Assembly (NCBI RefSeq): GCF_007176755.1
Contig: NZ_BJTV01000017.1
Coordinates: 108,705 to 172,704, forward strand
Length of the DNA stretch: 64,000 nucleotides
Direction of reading: 5' to 3'
Source of the DNA: Streptomyces sp. 1-11
GTDB lineage: Bacteria > Actinomycetota > Actinomycetes > Streptomycetales > Streptomycetaceae
Shown here in pieces: positions 24,093 through 35,559 of this stretch. Position numbers and translations under genes: made by a program. The notes under the pieces are model-generated. The model was not told the origin of the DNA and ran no database searches. It worked only from the letters and a program-made list of their open reading frames with translations. Position 1 is the stretch's first letter. Each line of letters begins with the position of its first letter.

Positions 24093-25322
24093 GTGAGCAG
24101 CGACCCGTGGGGCCGCGTCGACGAGACGGGGACCGTGTACGTGCGTACGGCCGACGGCGAGCAGGTCGTCGGTTCCTGGGCGGCCGGCTCCCCTGAGGAG
24201 GCGCTTGCCTACTTCGAACGCAAGTACGAGGGCCTGGTTGTCGAGATCGGCCTCCTCGAGAAGCGAGTGAAGACCACCGACCTGTCGGCGAAGGACGCCC
24301 GGACCGCGGTCGACCACCTGCGCGAGCAGGTGGACGCCCACCACGCGGTGGGCGACCTGGACGCGCTGCGGACCCGCCTCGACAAGCTCGTGGAGACGGT
24401 CGAGGCCCGGCGCGAGGAGCGCAAGGCGCAGCGGGCCAAGCAGTCCGACGAGGCCCGCAAGGCCAAGGAGGACCTGGTCACCGAGGCCGAGCAGCTCGCG
24501 CAGTCCGACCAGTGGCGGGCGGCCGGTGAACGGCTGCGCGCCCTGGTGGACACCTGGAAGGGCCTGCCGCGTCTTGACCGCAAGTCGGACGACGAGCTGT
24601 GGCACCGCTTCTCGCACGCCCGGTCGGCGTTCTCCAAGCGGCGCAAGGCGCACTTCGCGCAGCTCGACGCGCAGCGCGAGGAGGCCCGCCGGACCAAGGA
24701 GCGGCTGGTCTCCGAGGCCGAGGCGCTGTCCGGTTCGACGGACTGGGGCGCCACCGCGGCCCGTTACCGCGAGCTGATGACCGAGTGGAAGGCCGCGGGC
24801 CGCGCCCAGCGCGAGCACGAGGACGACCTGTGGAACCGCTTCCGCGGCGCCCAGGACGTGTTCTTCGCGGCCCGCAGCTCGGTCTTCGCCGAGCGGGACG
24901 CGGAGCAGGCCGAGAACCTGAAGCTGAAGGAGGAGCTGGCCGAGGAGGCCGAGAGGCTCCTGCCCATCACGGACCTGAAGGGCTCGCGGGCGGCCTTCCG
25001 CTCGATCAACGAGCGCTGGGAGGCCATCGGCCACGTCCCGCGGGACGCGCGCCCGAAGGTCGAGGGCCGGATGCACACCGTGGAGCGGGCTCTCCAGGAG
25101 GCCGAGGAGGCCGAGTGGCGCCGGACGAACCCGGAGGCACGCGCGCGTGCCGAGGGTCTGACCGGTCAGCTCCAGGCCGCGGTGGACAAACTGCGGGCGC
25201 AGATCGAGCAGGCCCGCGCCCAGGGCAACGGCGCCCGGGCCGACAAGCTGGAGCGTGAGCTGGAAGGCCGCCAGGCGCTTCTGGACCAGGCCCTGAAGGG
25301 CCTGCAGGAGTTCGGCGGCTAA
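24093..25322 (+). CDS. DUF349 repeat protein
   Basis: It has 409 residues and is almost entirely charged helix. At least three DUF349 repeats are seen as recurring W..A...RY..L...WK and DDELWHRF / EDDLWNRFRGAQDVFF segments (about residues 130-340). The C-terminus is coiled-coil-like, rich in Gln, Arg and Glu. No enzyme motif is present. The function of DUF349 proteins is unresolved; some are linked to growth control or nucleic-acid binding. The start is the GTG at 24093. It is convergent with relA, with a shared terminator between. Confidence 0.88.
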   Translation: MSSDPWGRVDETGTVYVRTADGEQVVGSWAAGSPEEALAYFERKYEGLVVEIGLLEKRVKTTDLSAKDARTAVDHLREQVDAHHAVGDLDALRTRLDKLVETVEARREERKAQRAKQSDEARKAKEDLVTEAEQLAQSDQWRAAGERLRALVDTWKGLPRLDRKSDDELWHRFSHARSAFSKRRKAHFAQLDAQREEARRTKERLVSEAEALSGSTDWGATAARYRELMTEWKAAGRAQREHEDDLWNRFRGAQDVFFAARSSVFAERDAEQAENLKLKEELAEEAERLLPITDLKGSRAAFRSINERWEAIGHVPRDARPKVEGRMHTVERALQEAEEAEWRRTNPEARARAEGLTGQLQAAVDKLRAQIEQARAQGNGARADKLERELEGRQALLDQALKGLQEFGG

Positions 25323-25337
25323 GTCACCCGTCGCTCG

Positions 25338-25377
25338 CGCGAAAGGGCCCCATACCGGCGTATGGGGCCCTTTCGCG
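25338..25377. terminator. Bidirectional terminator between the DUF349 gene and relA
   Basis: A perfect 18-bp stem (25338-25355 with 25360-25377) carries loop CGGC. The GAAAGGG/CCCTTTC core gives a short U-run on both strands. It lies midway between two convergent stops. Confidence 0.9.
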
Positions 25378-25391
25378 TGCGGCTTGTCCGG

Positions 25392-27905
<2,514 letters not shown>

Positions 27906-28097
27906 GAGGACTCCTCGTGCGCGTTCCGGGTCCCCCGGTCAGGCTCCGGAGACCCCATGGTAGCGATCCTGCGCCTCCTCATCGCCTGCGGGCGGTTGTG
28001 AGGACCGTCTACCCGTGAAACGCGAGAGGCTCCCACGGGATTCCGCGATGTGGACGCGGGGCGGGACAGAGGTGTGCGGCGGGTGAGCATACGGCGA

Positions 28098-28129
28098 ACG
28101 GCCGCCCCCGGGACACCGGGGACGGCCGT
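28098..28129 (-). terminator. Hairpin terminator downstream of apt
   Basis: A 7-bp ACGGCCG/CGGCCGT stem, one mismatch, then 6 more bp (28098-28111 with 28116-28129) and loop GACA. It starts 17 bp past the apt stop on the minus strand. Confidence 0.65.
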
Positions 28130-28145
28130 CCTGTACGAGGAGGCG

Positions 28146-28694
28146 TCAGATCCGCAGGAGCGCGCTCAGCGGTGCCTCGCCGAGCGCCGGCTCCAGCCGG
28201 GTCCGGCCGCCGAGGAAGCCCAGTTCCATGAGGACCGCGAGCCCCGAGACCTCGGCGCCCGCCCGCTGGATGAGCCGGATCGCGGCCTCGGCGGTGCCGC
28301 CGGTGGCCAGGACGTCGTCGACGATCAGCACCCGGTCGCCGGACGCCAGGTCCTCCGCGTGCACCTCGATCTCGGCCGAGCCGTACTCCAGATCGTACGC
28401 CTGGCGCAGGGTCGCGCCCGGCAACTTGCCGGCCTTGCGGACCGGAATGAAGCCGAGGCCCGCGCGGACCGCCACCGGCGCGCCCAGGATGAAGCCCCGG
28501 GCCTCCAGTCCGACGATCTTGGTCGCGCCGGTCTCGGCGGCGACCCGGGCCAGGGCGCCGGTCAGCGCGGAGAACGCCTCGGGGTCCGCGAGCAGCGGCG
28601 TGATGTCCTTGAACATCACGCCCGGCTCGGGGTAGTCGGCGACGTCCCGGATGCGGCTGAGCAGCAGCGACGTGATGTCGGTCAGCTCGGTCAT
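28146..28694 (-). CDS. apt: Adenine phosphoribosyltransferase
   Basis: Salvages adenine to AMP with PRPP. It has 182 residues. The PRPP motif VLIVDDVLATGGTA is near the middle of the C-terminal half, and the APRT segments PGVMFKDITPLL and GLEARGFILG are clear. The ATG at 28694 overlaps the secF stop by 4 bp, so expression is coupled to the Sec genes. The longer open frame upstream runs inside secF and is not used. Confidence 0.97.
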   Translation of the reverse strand: MTELTDITSLLLSRIRDVADYPEPGVMFKDITPLLADPEAFSALTGALARVAAETGATKIVGLEARGFILGAPVAVRAGLGFIPVRKAGKLPGATLRQAYDLEYGSAEIEVHAEDLASGDRVLIVDDVLATGGTAEAAIRLIQRAGAEVSGLAVLMELGFLGGRTRLEPALGEAPLSALLRI

Positions 28695-29800
28695 CGGCGC
28701 TTCCCGGAGGATCGGCCGCGGCCCCGGTTGCGGGAGACGGTCTGGTCGCGGGGGCCCACCACGGCGGGTGCCGCGTCCTCGTGCCCGTCGCCCGGGCCGG
28801 GCCGGGCCGTCACGAGGTCCTCGCCGGCCGCGGCCTGCGCGCGCTTGGCCATGACGCGCTTGCGGAGCGCCTTCATCGCCGGCTCGCTCTCCTTGAGGTC
28901 GGCGACGAGCGGGGTGGCGATGAAGATCGAGGAGTACGCGCCGGCCGCGAGGCCGACGAACAGCGACAGCGAGATGTCGTTCAGGGTGCCCGCCCCGAGG
29001 AAGCCGCCGCCGATGAACAGCAGGCCGGCCACCGGCAGCAGCGCGACCACGGTGGTGTTGATGGAGCGGACCAGCGTGCCGTTGATCGACTGGTTGGCGA
29101 TGTCGCTGTAGGTGAAGCGGGTCTGCTTGGTGATGTCCTTCGTCTGCTCCTTGAGGCTGTCGAAGACGACGACCGTGTCGTAGAGCGAGTAACCGAGGAT
29201 CGTCAGCAGACCGATGACCGTACCGGGCGTGACCTCGAAGCCGACCAGGGCGTAGATGCCGGTCGTGATGGTGATGTCGTGGATCAGCGCGACGAGGGCC
29301 GCGATGGCCATGCGCCACTCGAAGGCGATGGCCAGGTAGATCACGACGAGCACCATGAAGATCGCCAGGCCCTGCCAGGCCTTGCTGGCGATCTGCTCGC
29401 CCCAGCTCGGGCCGACCAGGTCGGCGGCGAGCTTCTCGGGATTGAGCTTCAGGTCCTGGGCCAGCGTCTGCTTGATCTGGTCGGACTTGTCGGTGTCGAT
29501 GCCGGCGATCTGGATGCGCAGGCTGCCGTTGCCGAGCTTCTGCACGACGGCCTCGTGGCCGGAGGCGCTCGTCGCGAACTCCTCCGCCTGGGCCACCGTC
29601 GTGCTCATCTTGGTCGGCGTCGTGAAGACGGCGCCGCCCTGGAACTCGATGCCCATGTTCAGGCCGCGCACCGCCAGGCCGACGATGGCCGTGATGGTGA
29701 TCAGGATGGAGATGCCGTACCAGATCTTGCGCTTGCCGACGAAGTCGTAGCTGATCTCGCCGCGGTGCAGTCGAGCGCCGAGGTTGCCGAGTTTCGACAT
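28691..29800 (-). CDS. secF: Protein-export membrane protein SecF
   Basis: With SecD it uses the proton gradient to pull secreted proteins across the membrane. It has 369 residues and six predicted membrane helices. The first helix is followed by the SecF signature GLNMGIEFQGGAVF, an extracytoplasmic loop, then five C-terminal helices including the VIGLLTILGYSLYDTVVVFD segment. The cytoplasmic tail is rich in Arg/Gly. It starts 3 nt after the secD stop and overlaps apt. Confidence 0.97.
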   Translation of the reverse strand: MSKLGNLGARLHRGEISYDFVGKRKIWYGISILITITAIVGLAVRGLNMGIEFQGGAVFTTPTKMSTTVAQAEEFATSASGHEAVVQKLGNGSLRIQIAGIDTDKSDQIKQTLAQDLKLNPEKLAADLVGPSWGEQIASKAWQGLAIFMVLVVIYLAIAFEWRMAIAALVALIHDITITTGIYALVGFEVTPGTVIGLLTILGYSLYDTVVVFDSLKEQTKDITKQTRFTYSDIANQSINGTLVRSINTTVVALLPVAGLLFIGGGFLGAGTLNDISLSLFVGLAAGAYSSIFIATPLVADLKESEPAMKALRKRVMAKRAQAAAGEDLVTARPGPGDGHEDAAPAVVGPRDQTVSRNRGRGRSSGKRR

Positions 29801-29803
29801 CGC

Positions 29804-31579
29804 TCACGCCTCCTTCGGGTCGACAGGGCCGGCGGCGGGACCGGCGGGACGGCGGGTGCGGCGCAGCGGCGGCTTGGCACCCAGGCTCTTCGGGTCGAGG
29901 CCGGACCACTTGTGGCCGTCGGCGAAGAACTTGCGGCGGGCGAGCAGCGTCATCAGCGGCTTGGTGAAGAGGAAAACGACGACCACGTCGAGGACGGTGG
30001 TCAGACCGAGCGTGAACGCGAAGCCCTGCACCTTGCCGACGGTCACGATGAACAGCACGGCGGCGGCGAGGAAGGACACGAAGTCGGAGACGAGGATCGT
30101 GCGCCGGGCGCGCGGCCAGGCCCGCTCGACGGCGGGGCGCAGCGAGCGGCCCTCGCGGATCTCGTCCCGGATGCGTTCGAAGTACACGATGAACGAGTCG
30201 GCTGTGATGCCGATGGCGACGATGGCGCCGCAGACGGCCGGCAGGTTCAGCGCGAAGCCGATGGCCGGGCCGAGCAGCGACATGATCACGTAGGTGAGGA
30301 TCGCGGAGACCAGCAGGGACGCCATGGCGACGAGCGACAGGCCGCGGTAGTACGCGACCAGGTAGATCACGACCAGCGCGAGGCCGATCGCACCGGCGAT
30401 CAGACCGGCGCGGAGCTGCTCACCGCCGAGCGCGGCGGTCACCGTGGTGACGGTCTCCTCCTTGAAGGAGAGCGGGAGCGCGCCGTAGGACAGCATGTTG
30501 GCGAGGTTCTGGGCCTCCTGCTGCGTGAAGCTGCCGGAGATCTCCGCCTGGCCGCCGGTGATGGCGGTCTGGACGTACGGGCTGGAGACGACCTCACCGT
30601 CGAGGACGATGCCGAACTCGTTCTGCGGGGTCTGGTTCTTGGAGAGCTGGCCGGTGATGTCGGCGAACTTCTTCGAACCGGTGCCGGTGAAGGTCATCTG
30701 GACCTGCCAGCCGGAGCCGCCCTGGGTGTCGAAGACCGCCTGGGCCTTCTTGACCTCGGTGCCGTCCACGCCGGCCGGGCCGAGCAGGTACTTGTACCAG
30801 ACCTTGTCGCGCTCACCGCAGGCCACGGTGGGGTCGCCGGGCTTGACGTTGGTGCCGGCGTTGGCGCGCTCGGCGGGCTTGGCGCAGTTCAGGGCCGCGT
30901 ACTGGGCCTGCAGCTTGGTGGTGTCCGGGTTGGCGGAGGGCGGGGCGGACGGGCTGGCGGAGGTCTTGGCGCCGGACGAGGCACTCGGGGAGGATGAGCC
31001 CGACGGCGTGGGATCGGCCTTCAGCGCGTCGGTGACCGCGCGGCCCTGCGAGGTGGCGGAGGCCGTCGGGGAGGCGGAGGAGGACGAGGACGCCTTCTCC
31101 TTGCCGGAGCCCGACGGGCTCGGCGAGGCGCCGCCGCTGGAGGACGCGCTCGGCGAGGGGCTCGCCGGGGTGGCGCCGCTGGGCTCGCTGGCGAGCACCG
31201 GGCGGAAGTACAGCTTGGCGGTGGTGCCGACCTGCTGCTGGGCCTCCTTGGAGTTGGTGCCCTTGGGGATGTTCACGATGATGTGATCGGCCCCCTGGGT
31301 CTGCACCTCCGCCTCGGAGACACCCAGACCGTTGACACGGCGGTTCATGATGTCGACCGCGGTGTCCATGTTGGCCTTGTTGATCGCGGACCCCTGGTCG
31401 GCCTTCGCCTTGAGCGTGATGCTCGTACCACCGGCGAGGTCGATACCGAGGCGCGGTGTCGTGTGCCCGGAGACGAACATCCCACCGGTGAGCGCCACGA
31501 TGGCGATCAAAATGAGGGCCAGCGAGCGCCCTGGCTTGCTCTGGGCGCTCGCGCTCCGGCCCCTCTTAGGTGCTGCCAC
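29804..31579 (-). CDS. secD: Protein translocase subunit SecD with Ser/Pro/Ala-rich insertion
   Basis: It has 591 residues. One N-terminal helix (about 18-36) is followed by the P1 region beginning PRLGIDLAGGTSITLKA. A long low-complexity Ser/Pro/Ala/Gly insertion spans about residues 130-235. The conserved FGIVLDGEVVSSP segment and five C-terminal helices (IGLALVVIYLVAYYRGLSL and others) follow. Typical SecD lacks such an insertion. The GTG at 31579 (VAAPKRGRSAS) with GGGAG 9 nt upstream is preferred to the longer frame. The order yajC-secD-secF is standard. Confidence 0.96.
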   Translation of the reverse strand: MAAPKRGRSASAQSKPGRSLALILIAIVALTGGMFVSGHTTPRLGIDLAGGTSITLKAKADQGSAINKANMDTAVDIMNRRVNGLGVSEAEVQTQGADHIIVNIPKGTNSKEAQQQVGTTAKLYFRPVLASEPSGATPASPSPSASSSGGASPSPSGSGKEKASSSSSASPTASATSQGRAVTDALKADPTPSGSSSPSASSGAKTSASPSAPPSANPDTTKLQAQYAALNCAKPAERANAGTNVKPGDPTVACGERDKVWYKYLLGPAGVDGTEVKKAQAVFDTQGGSGWQVQMTFTGTGSKKFADITGQLSKNQTPQNEFGIVLDGEVVSSPYVQTAITGGQAEISGSFTQQEAQNLANMLSYGALPLSFKEETVTTVTAALGGEQLRAGLIAGAIGLALVVIYLVAYYRGLSLVAMASLLVSAILTYVIMSLLGPAIGFALNLPAVCGAIVAIGITADSFIVYFERIRDEIREGRSLRPAVERAWPRARRTILVSDFVSFLAAAVLFIVTVGKVQGFAFTLGLTTVLDVVVVFLFTKPLMTLLARRKFFADGHKWSGLDPKSLGAKPPLRRTRRPAGPAAGPVDPKEA

Positions 31580-31719
31580 CTTCTCGTACTCCCTCTCGGG
31601 CCGCGCCGCGCCAGGTCGGCGCGGTCGGCCATGACATGGTGTCGGGCTCCGTGCGGCGAACAGAGGCGCCCGGGGTGCGCCGGTCACGGCCGGGCCGCGC
31701 CGCACACCCCGGGAGGTGC

Positions 31720-32217
31720 CTACTTCGCCTCGGAGTCGCCGTCGGTCTTCTTCGGCTCTTCGTCCGTCTTGGCCTCGGCGACCTCGGCGGCTCCGGCCCC
31801 GTCCACGGCGGCGTCCTTCTTGCCGAAGTCGACGGCCTTGTCGCCGGAGGCGGCGGCAGCGTCGGTCTCGCCGGTACCGGTGAGGGAGGAGGCGTCGTCC
31901 GGGACGACGCCGGCGTCGGACTTGAGGTCGTGCTCGATGCCGTGGACGATCCGGTTGTACTCGTCGTCGGTGAGGACGGCGCCGATCGCGTTCTTGGCGA
32001 AGAGGAGCTCGACGCCCGGCCCGGCGTCGAGGAGGACGGTGTCCTCGCTGACCTCCTTGACCGTCGCGTACATGCCCCCGATCGTGCGAACGCCGGAGCC
32101 GGGCTGCATCTCATTGCGCATGCTCGCGGCCTGCTGCTGCTTCTTCTTGGCCGAGCGCGTCATCAGGAACATGGCCGCGATGAGCACAATGAACGGGAGA
32201 AGGGTCAAGGTATTCAC
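31720..32217 (-). CDS. yajC: Preprotein translocase subunit YajC
   Basis: An accessory of the SecDF complex. It has 165 residues. One membrane helix spans about 3-20 (LTLLPFIVLIAAMFLMTRSA), then the basic KKKQQQ segment and the YajC core (MQPGSGVRTIGGMYATVKE). An acidic, Ala-rich tail of about 75 residues is not part of the usual ~110-residue family. The GTG at 32217 starts the family-like N-terminus (VNTLTLLPF). It lies between ruvB and secD. Confidence 0.94.
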   Translation of the reverse strand: MNTLTLLPFIVLIAAMFLMTRSAKKKQQQAASMRNEMQPGSGVRTIGGMYATVKEVSEDTVLLDAGPGVELLFAKNAIGAVLTDDEYNRIVHGIEHDLKSDAGVVPDDASSLTGTGETDAAAASGDKAVDFGKKDAAVDGAGAAEVAEAKTDEEPKKTDGDSEAK

Positions 32218-32381
32218 GGGACGGGGTTTCCTTCGCGCGACCGCGCGGTGAGCGGCCTGTTGATGGGGGTGGGACGGCGCCGCCCGCAAGGGCGGCATCG
32301 GCGGAGTCTAAGCGAGTCCGCGCGCATGGAACAACGCTCAGCATGGCACCTGGGTTCCTGCTCCGGCCAATGCCCTCGCCG

Positions 32382-33452
32382 TCACGCCCCGAACAGGTCT
32401 TGTTGTCCGGTTCCCCCGCCGGCCGAGCGGGGCGGGGTCAGACCGAGGTGCGCCCAGGCGGCCGGGGTGCCGACGCGGCCGCGCGGGGTGCGGGCCAGCA
32501 GGCCCTCCCGCACCAGGAAGGGCTCGGCGACCTCCTCGACCGTCTCGCGCTCCTCCCCCACCGCCACGGCGAGCGTGGACAGGCCCACCGGACCGCCGCC
32601 GAACAGCTTGAGCAGCGCCTCCAGGACGGCCCGGTCGAGGCGGTCGAGGCCGCGCGCGTCCACTTCGTAGACGGCGAGGGCGGCCGCGGCGATCTCCCGG
32701 GTGATCAGGCCGTCCGCCTTGACCTGCGCGTAGTCCCGGACGCGGCGCAGCAGGCGGTTGGCGATGCGGGGCGTGCCGCGGGAGCGGCCGGCGATCTCGG
32801 CGGCGCCGTCGGGCACTATCTCGACGTCGAGCAGGCCGGCCGAGCGGTGCACGACCCGCTCCAGCTCACGCGGCTCGTAGAACTCCATGTGCGCGGTGAA
32901 GCCGAAGCGGTCGCGCAAGGGGGGCGGCAGCAGGCCCGCGCGCGTGGTGGCGCCGACCAGGGTGAAGGGGGGCAGTTCCAGGGGGATGGCGGTGGCGCCG
33001 GGGCCCTTGCCGACGATGACGTCGACGCGGAAGTCCTCCATCGCCATGTACAGCATCTCCTCGGCGGGCCGGGACATGCGGTGGATCTCGTCGAGGAAGA
33101 GGACCTCGCCCTCCTGGAGCGAGGAGAGGATCGCGGCGAGGTCGCCGGCGTGCTGGATGGCCGGGCCCGAGGTGATGCGGATGGGGGCGCCCATCTCGGC
33201 CGCGATGATCATCGACAGGGTGGTCTTGCCGAGTCCGGGGGCTCCGGAGAGCAGCACGTGGTCGGCGGTGGCTCCGCGCGCGCGTGCGGCGCGCAGGACG
33301 AGGTCGAGCTGTTCGCGGACCTTCTCCTGGCCGATGAACTCCTCGAGGTCCTTGGGGCGCAGGGCGGCCTCGACGGCCTGGTCCTCCCGGTCGGCGGCGG
33401 AGCCCACCAGCCGCTCGGATGCGGCGGAGTCGGTCGTGTCGTCCCAGTTCAT
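32382..33452 (-). CDS. ruvB: Holliday junction branch migration ATPase RuvB
   Basis: A hexameric AAA+ motor of the RuvAB complex. It has 356 residues. Walker A GAPGLGKTT follows the LEEFIGQEKV N-terminal signature. Walker B is VLFLDEIHRM, and the sensor I/arginine-finger region (TTRAGLLPPPLRDRFGF) and C-terminal winged helix are present. It is the third gene of ruvC-ruvA-ruvB, 28 nt after ruvA. Confidence 0.98.
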   Translation of the reverse strand: MNWDDTTDSAASERLVGSAADREDQAVEAALRPKDLEEFIGQEKVREQLDLVLRAARARGATADHVLLSGAPGLGKTTLSMIIAAEMGAPIRITSGPAIQHAGDLAAILSSLQEGEVLFLDEIHRMSRPAEEMLYMAMEDFRVDVIVGKGPGATAIPLELPPFTLVGATTRAGLLPPPLRDRFGFTAHMEFYEPRELERVVHRSAGLLDVEIVPDGAAEIAGRSRGTPRIANRLLRRVRDYAQVKADGLITREIAAAALAVYEVDARGLDRLDRAVLEALLKLFGGGPVGLSTLAVAVGEERETVEEVAEPFLVREGLLARTPRGRVGTPAAWAHLGLTPPRSAGGGTGQQDLFGA

Positions 33453-33480
33453 GTGGTGTGCCTCGGGGTGGTGTGGTGGG

Positions 33481-34086
33481 TCAGCGGGCGCGGTTCAGGG
33501 TCTGCAGCGCCGCCTTGAGCAGCCGGCCCACCTGCGGGGTGCCGCCCTCGGCCTCGGCCTGGGGGGCCACGGCGGCGACGGCCTCGTCGGCCTCACGGGT
33601 GGCGTACCCGAGGCCGATGAGCGCCGCGTGGAGCTGGTCCCGCCAGCCCTGGGTGACGGGCGCGCCCACCGCGGGGGCGCCGACCGGCTCGCCGAGGCGG
33701 TCCTTCAGCTCCAGCAGGAGCTTCTGGGCGCCCTTCTTGCCGATGCCGGGCACGGCGGTGAGGGCCTTCTCGTCGGCGGTGGCGACGGCCCGGCGCAACG
33801 CGTCCGGCGTGTGGACGGCGAGCATGGCCTGGGCGAGCCTCGGTCCGACCCCGCTGGCGGTCTGGAGCAGCTCGAAGACCTGGCGCTCGTCGTCGTCGGC
33901 GAAGCCGTACAGCGTCAGGGAGTCCTCCCGGACGACCAGCGAGGTGTGCAGCTTGGCGGGCCGGCCCTGGCGGAGCGTGGAGAGCGTGTTCGGCGTGCAC
34001 TGGACGGACATGCCGACGCCGCCCACCTCGATCACCGCCGCGTCGGGGGCGAGCGCGGCGACCGTGCCGCTGAGGAAGGCGATCAT
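33481..34086 (-). CDS. ruvA: Holliday junction DNA helicase subunit RuvA
   Basis: Binds four-way junctions as a tetramer and positions RuvB. It has 201 residues. Domain I is an OB fold (MIAFLSGTVAALAPDAAVIE), domain II has two helix-hairpin-helix motifs (TASGVGPRLAQAML and AVPGIGKKGAQKLLLELKD), and domain III (about 150-201) binds RuvB. The ATG at 34086 overlaps the ruvC stop by 4 bp. A longer open frame runs into ruvC and is not used. Confidence 0.97.
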   Translation of the reverse strand: MIAFLSGTVAALAPDAAVIEVGGVGMSVQCTPNTLSTLRQGRPAKLHTSLVVREDSLTLYGFADDDERQVFELLQTASGVGPRLAQAMLAVHTPDALRRAVATADEKALTAVPGIGKKGAQKLLLELKDRLGEPVGAPAVGAPVTQGWRDQLHAALIGLGYATREADEAVAAVAPQAEAEGGTPQVGRLLKAALQTLNRAR

Positions 34087-34643
34087 GGCGTACGGCCTTT
34101 CGTCGCGTGGGCCGAGTGCAGCGCCACGGCCTGCTGGAGTCGGTTCTGCGCGGGGGCGCGCCAGATGTGGCAGATGGCGAGCGCGAGGGCGTCGGCGGCG
34201 TCGGCCGGCTTGGGCGGCGCGGCGAGCCTGAGCAGCCGGGTGACCATGGCGCCGACCTGCGCCTTGTCGGCGCGGCCGCTGCCGGTGACGGCGGCCTTGA
34301 CCTCGCTGGGGGTGTGCAGGGCGACCGGGATGCCCCGGCGGGCTGCGCACAGCATGGCGACCGCGCTGGCCTGGGCGGTGCCCATCACCGTGCGGACGTT
34401 GTGCTGGCTGAACACCCGCTCCACGGCGACGAACTCGGGCCGGTGCTCGTCCAGCCAGGCCTCGATGCCCTGCTCGACGGCGACCAGCCGGTGCCCCAGT
34501 TCGGCGTCCGCGGGCGTCCTGACGACGCCGACGCCGAGCATGGTGAGCGGGCGTCCCGCGACCCCCTCGACCACACCGACACCGCACCGGGTCAGGCCGG
34601 GGTCCACCCCCAGTACGCGCACGCGCCCTCCCTCTCTGGTCAT
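34083..34643 (-). CDS. ruvC: Crossover junction endodeoxyribonuclease RuvC
   Basis: Resolves Holliday junctions by paired nicks. It has 186 residues. The RNase-H-fold acidic residues are seen in RVLGVDPGLTRCG (first Asp), FVAVERVFSQHN (Glu) and PADAADALALAICH (last Asp pair). It is the first gene of the ruvCAB operon and is preceded by the yebC terminator at 34703-34735. Confidence 0.97.
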   Translation of the reverse strand: MTREGGRVRVLGVDPGLTRCGVGVVEGVAGRPLTMLGVGVVRTPADAELGHRLVAVEQGIEAWLDEHRPEFVAVERVFSQHNVRTVMGTAQASAVAMLCAARRGIPVALHTPSEVKAAVTGSGRADKAQVGAMVTRLLRLAAPPKPADAADALALAICHIWRAPAQNRLQQAVALHSAHATKGRTP

Positions 34644-34702
34644 CCGCGGACGCCTGGTGATCCACGGATGCCGCCAGGCTAGCCGCTGCCTGTGACAACG
34701 GC

Positions 34703-34735
34703 GGCGGGCCGGTGGACGTGTCCCACCGGCCCGCC
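34703..34735 (-). terminator. Terminator between yebC and ruvC
   Basis: A perfect 13-bp stem (34703-34715 with 34723-34735) with a 7-nt loop lies 24 bp after the yebC stop. It separates yebC from the ruvCAB unit. Confidence 0.8.
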
Positions 34736-34758
34736 GAACCGCTCAGCCCGCGGCAGGG

Positions 34759-35511
34759 CTACGCGTCGACCTTCTCCATGATCTCGTCGCTGACGTCGAA
34801 GTTGGCGAAGACGTTCTGCACGTCGTCGCTGTCCTCGAGCGCGTCGATCAGCTTGAAGATCTTCCTGGCGCCCTCCTCGTCCAGTTCGACCTGGACGGAG
34901 GGGACGAAGCTGGAGTCCGCGGAGTCGTAGTCGATGCCGGCCTCCTGGAGGGCGGTGCGGACCGCGACCAGGTCGGTGGCCTCGCTGATGACCTCGAAGG
35001 TCTCGCCGAGGTCGTTGACCTCCTCGGCGCCCGCGTCCAGGACGGCGCCGAGCACGTCGTCCTCGCCCAGCTCGCCCTTGGGGACGATGACGACGCCCTT
35101 GCGGCTGAACATGTACGACACCGAGCCCGGGTCCGCCATGCTGCCGCCGTTGCGGGTCATGGCGACCCGGACGTCGGAGGCGGCGCGGTTGCGGTTGTCG
35201 GTGAGGCACTCGATGAGCACCGCGACACCGTTGGGGCCGTAGCCCTCGTACATGATCGTCTCGTAGTCCGCGCCACCGGCTTCGAGACCGCCGCCGCGCT
35301 TGATGGCGGAGTCGATGTTCTTGTTCGGGACCGACTGCTTCTTGGCCTTCTGGACGGCGTCGTAGAGCGTCGGGTTGCCCTCGAGGTCGACGCCGCCCAT
35401 GCGCGCCGCGACCTCGATGTTCTTGATCAGCTTCGCGAAGAGCTTGCCGCGCTTGGCGTCGATCACGGCCTTCTTGTGCTTCGTCGTGGCCCATTTAGAG
35501 TGGCCGGACAT
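34759..35511 (-). CDS. yebC: YebC/PmpR family protein
   Basis: It has 250 residues. The N-terminal signature SGHSKWATTKHKKAVIDAKR and the MYEGYGPNGVAVLIECLTDN segment are diagnostic. Family members are described as transcription regulators and, more recently, as factors that relieve ribosome stalling at proline stretches. This window also encodes EF-P. It lies between pdxT and ruvC, as in mycobacteria. Confidence 0.95.
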   Translation of the reverse strand: MSGHSKWATTKHKKAVIDAKRGKLFAKLIKNIEVAARMGGVDLEGNPTLYDAVQKAKKQSVPNKNIDSAIKRGGGLEAGGADYETIMYEGYGPNGVAVLIECLTDNRNRAASDVRVAMTRNGGSMADPGSVSYMFSRKGVVIVPKGELGEDDVLGAVLDAGAEEVNDLGETFEVISEATDLVAVRTALQEAGIDYDSADSSFVPSVQVELDEEGARKIFKLIDALEDSDDVQNVFANFDVSDEIMEKVDA

Positions 35512-35559
35512 CTGCCTGTCTCCTTCGCGTAACCCATCTCTGCAACGACTCCAGAGATC

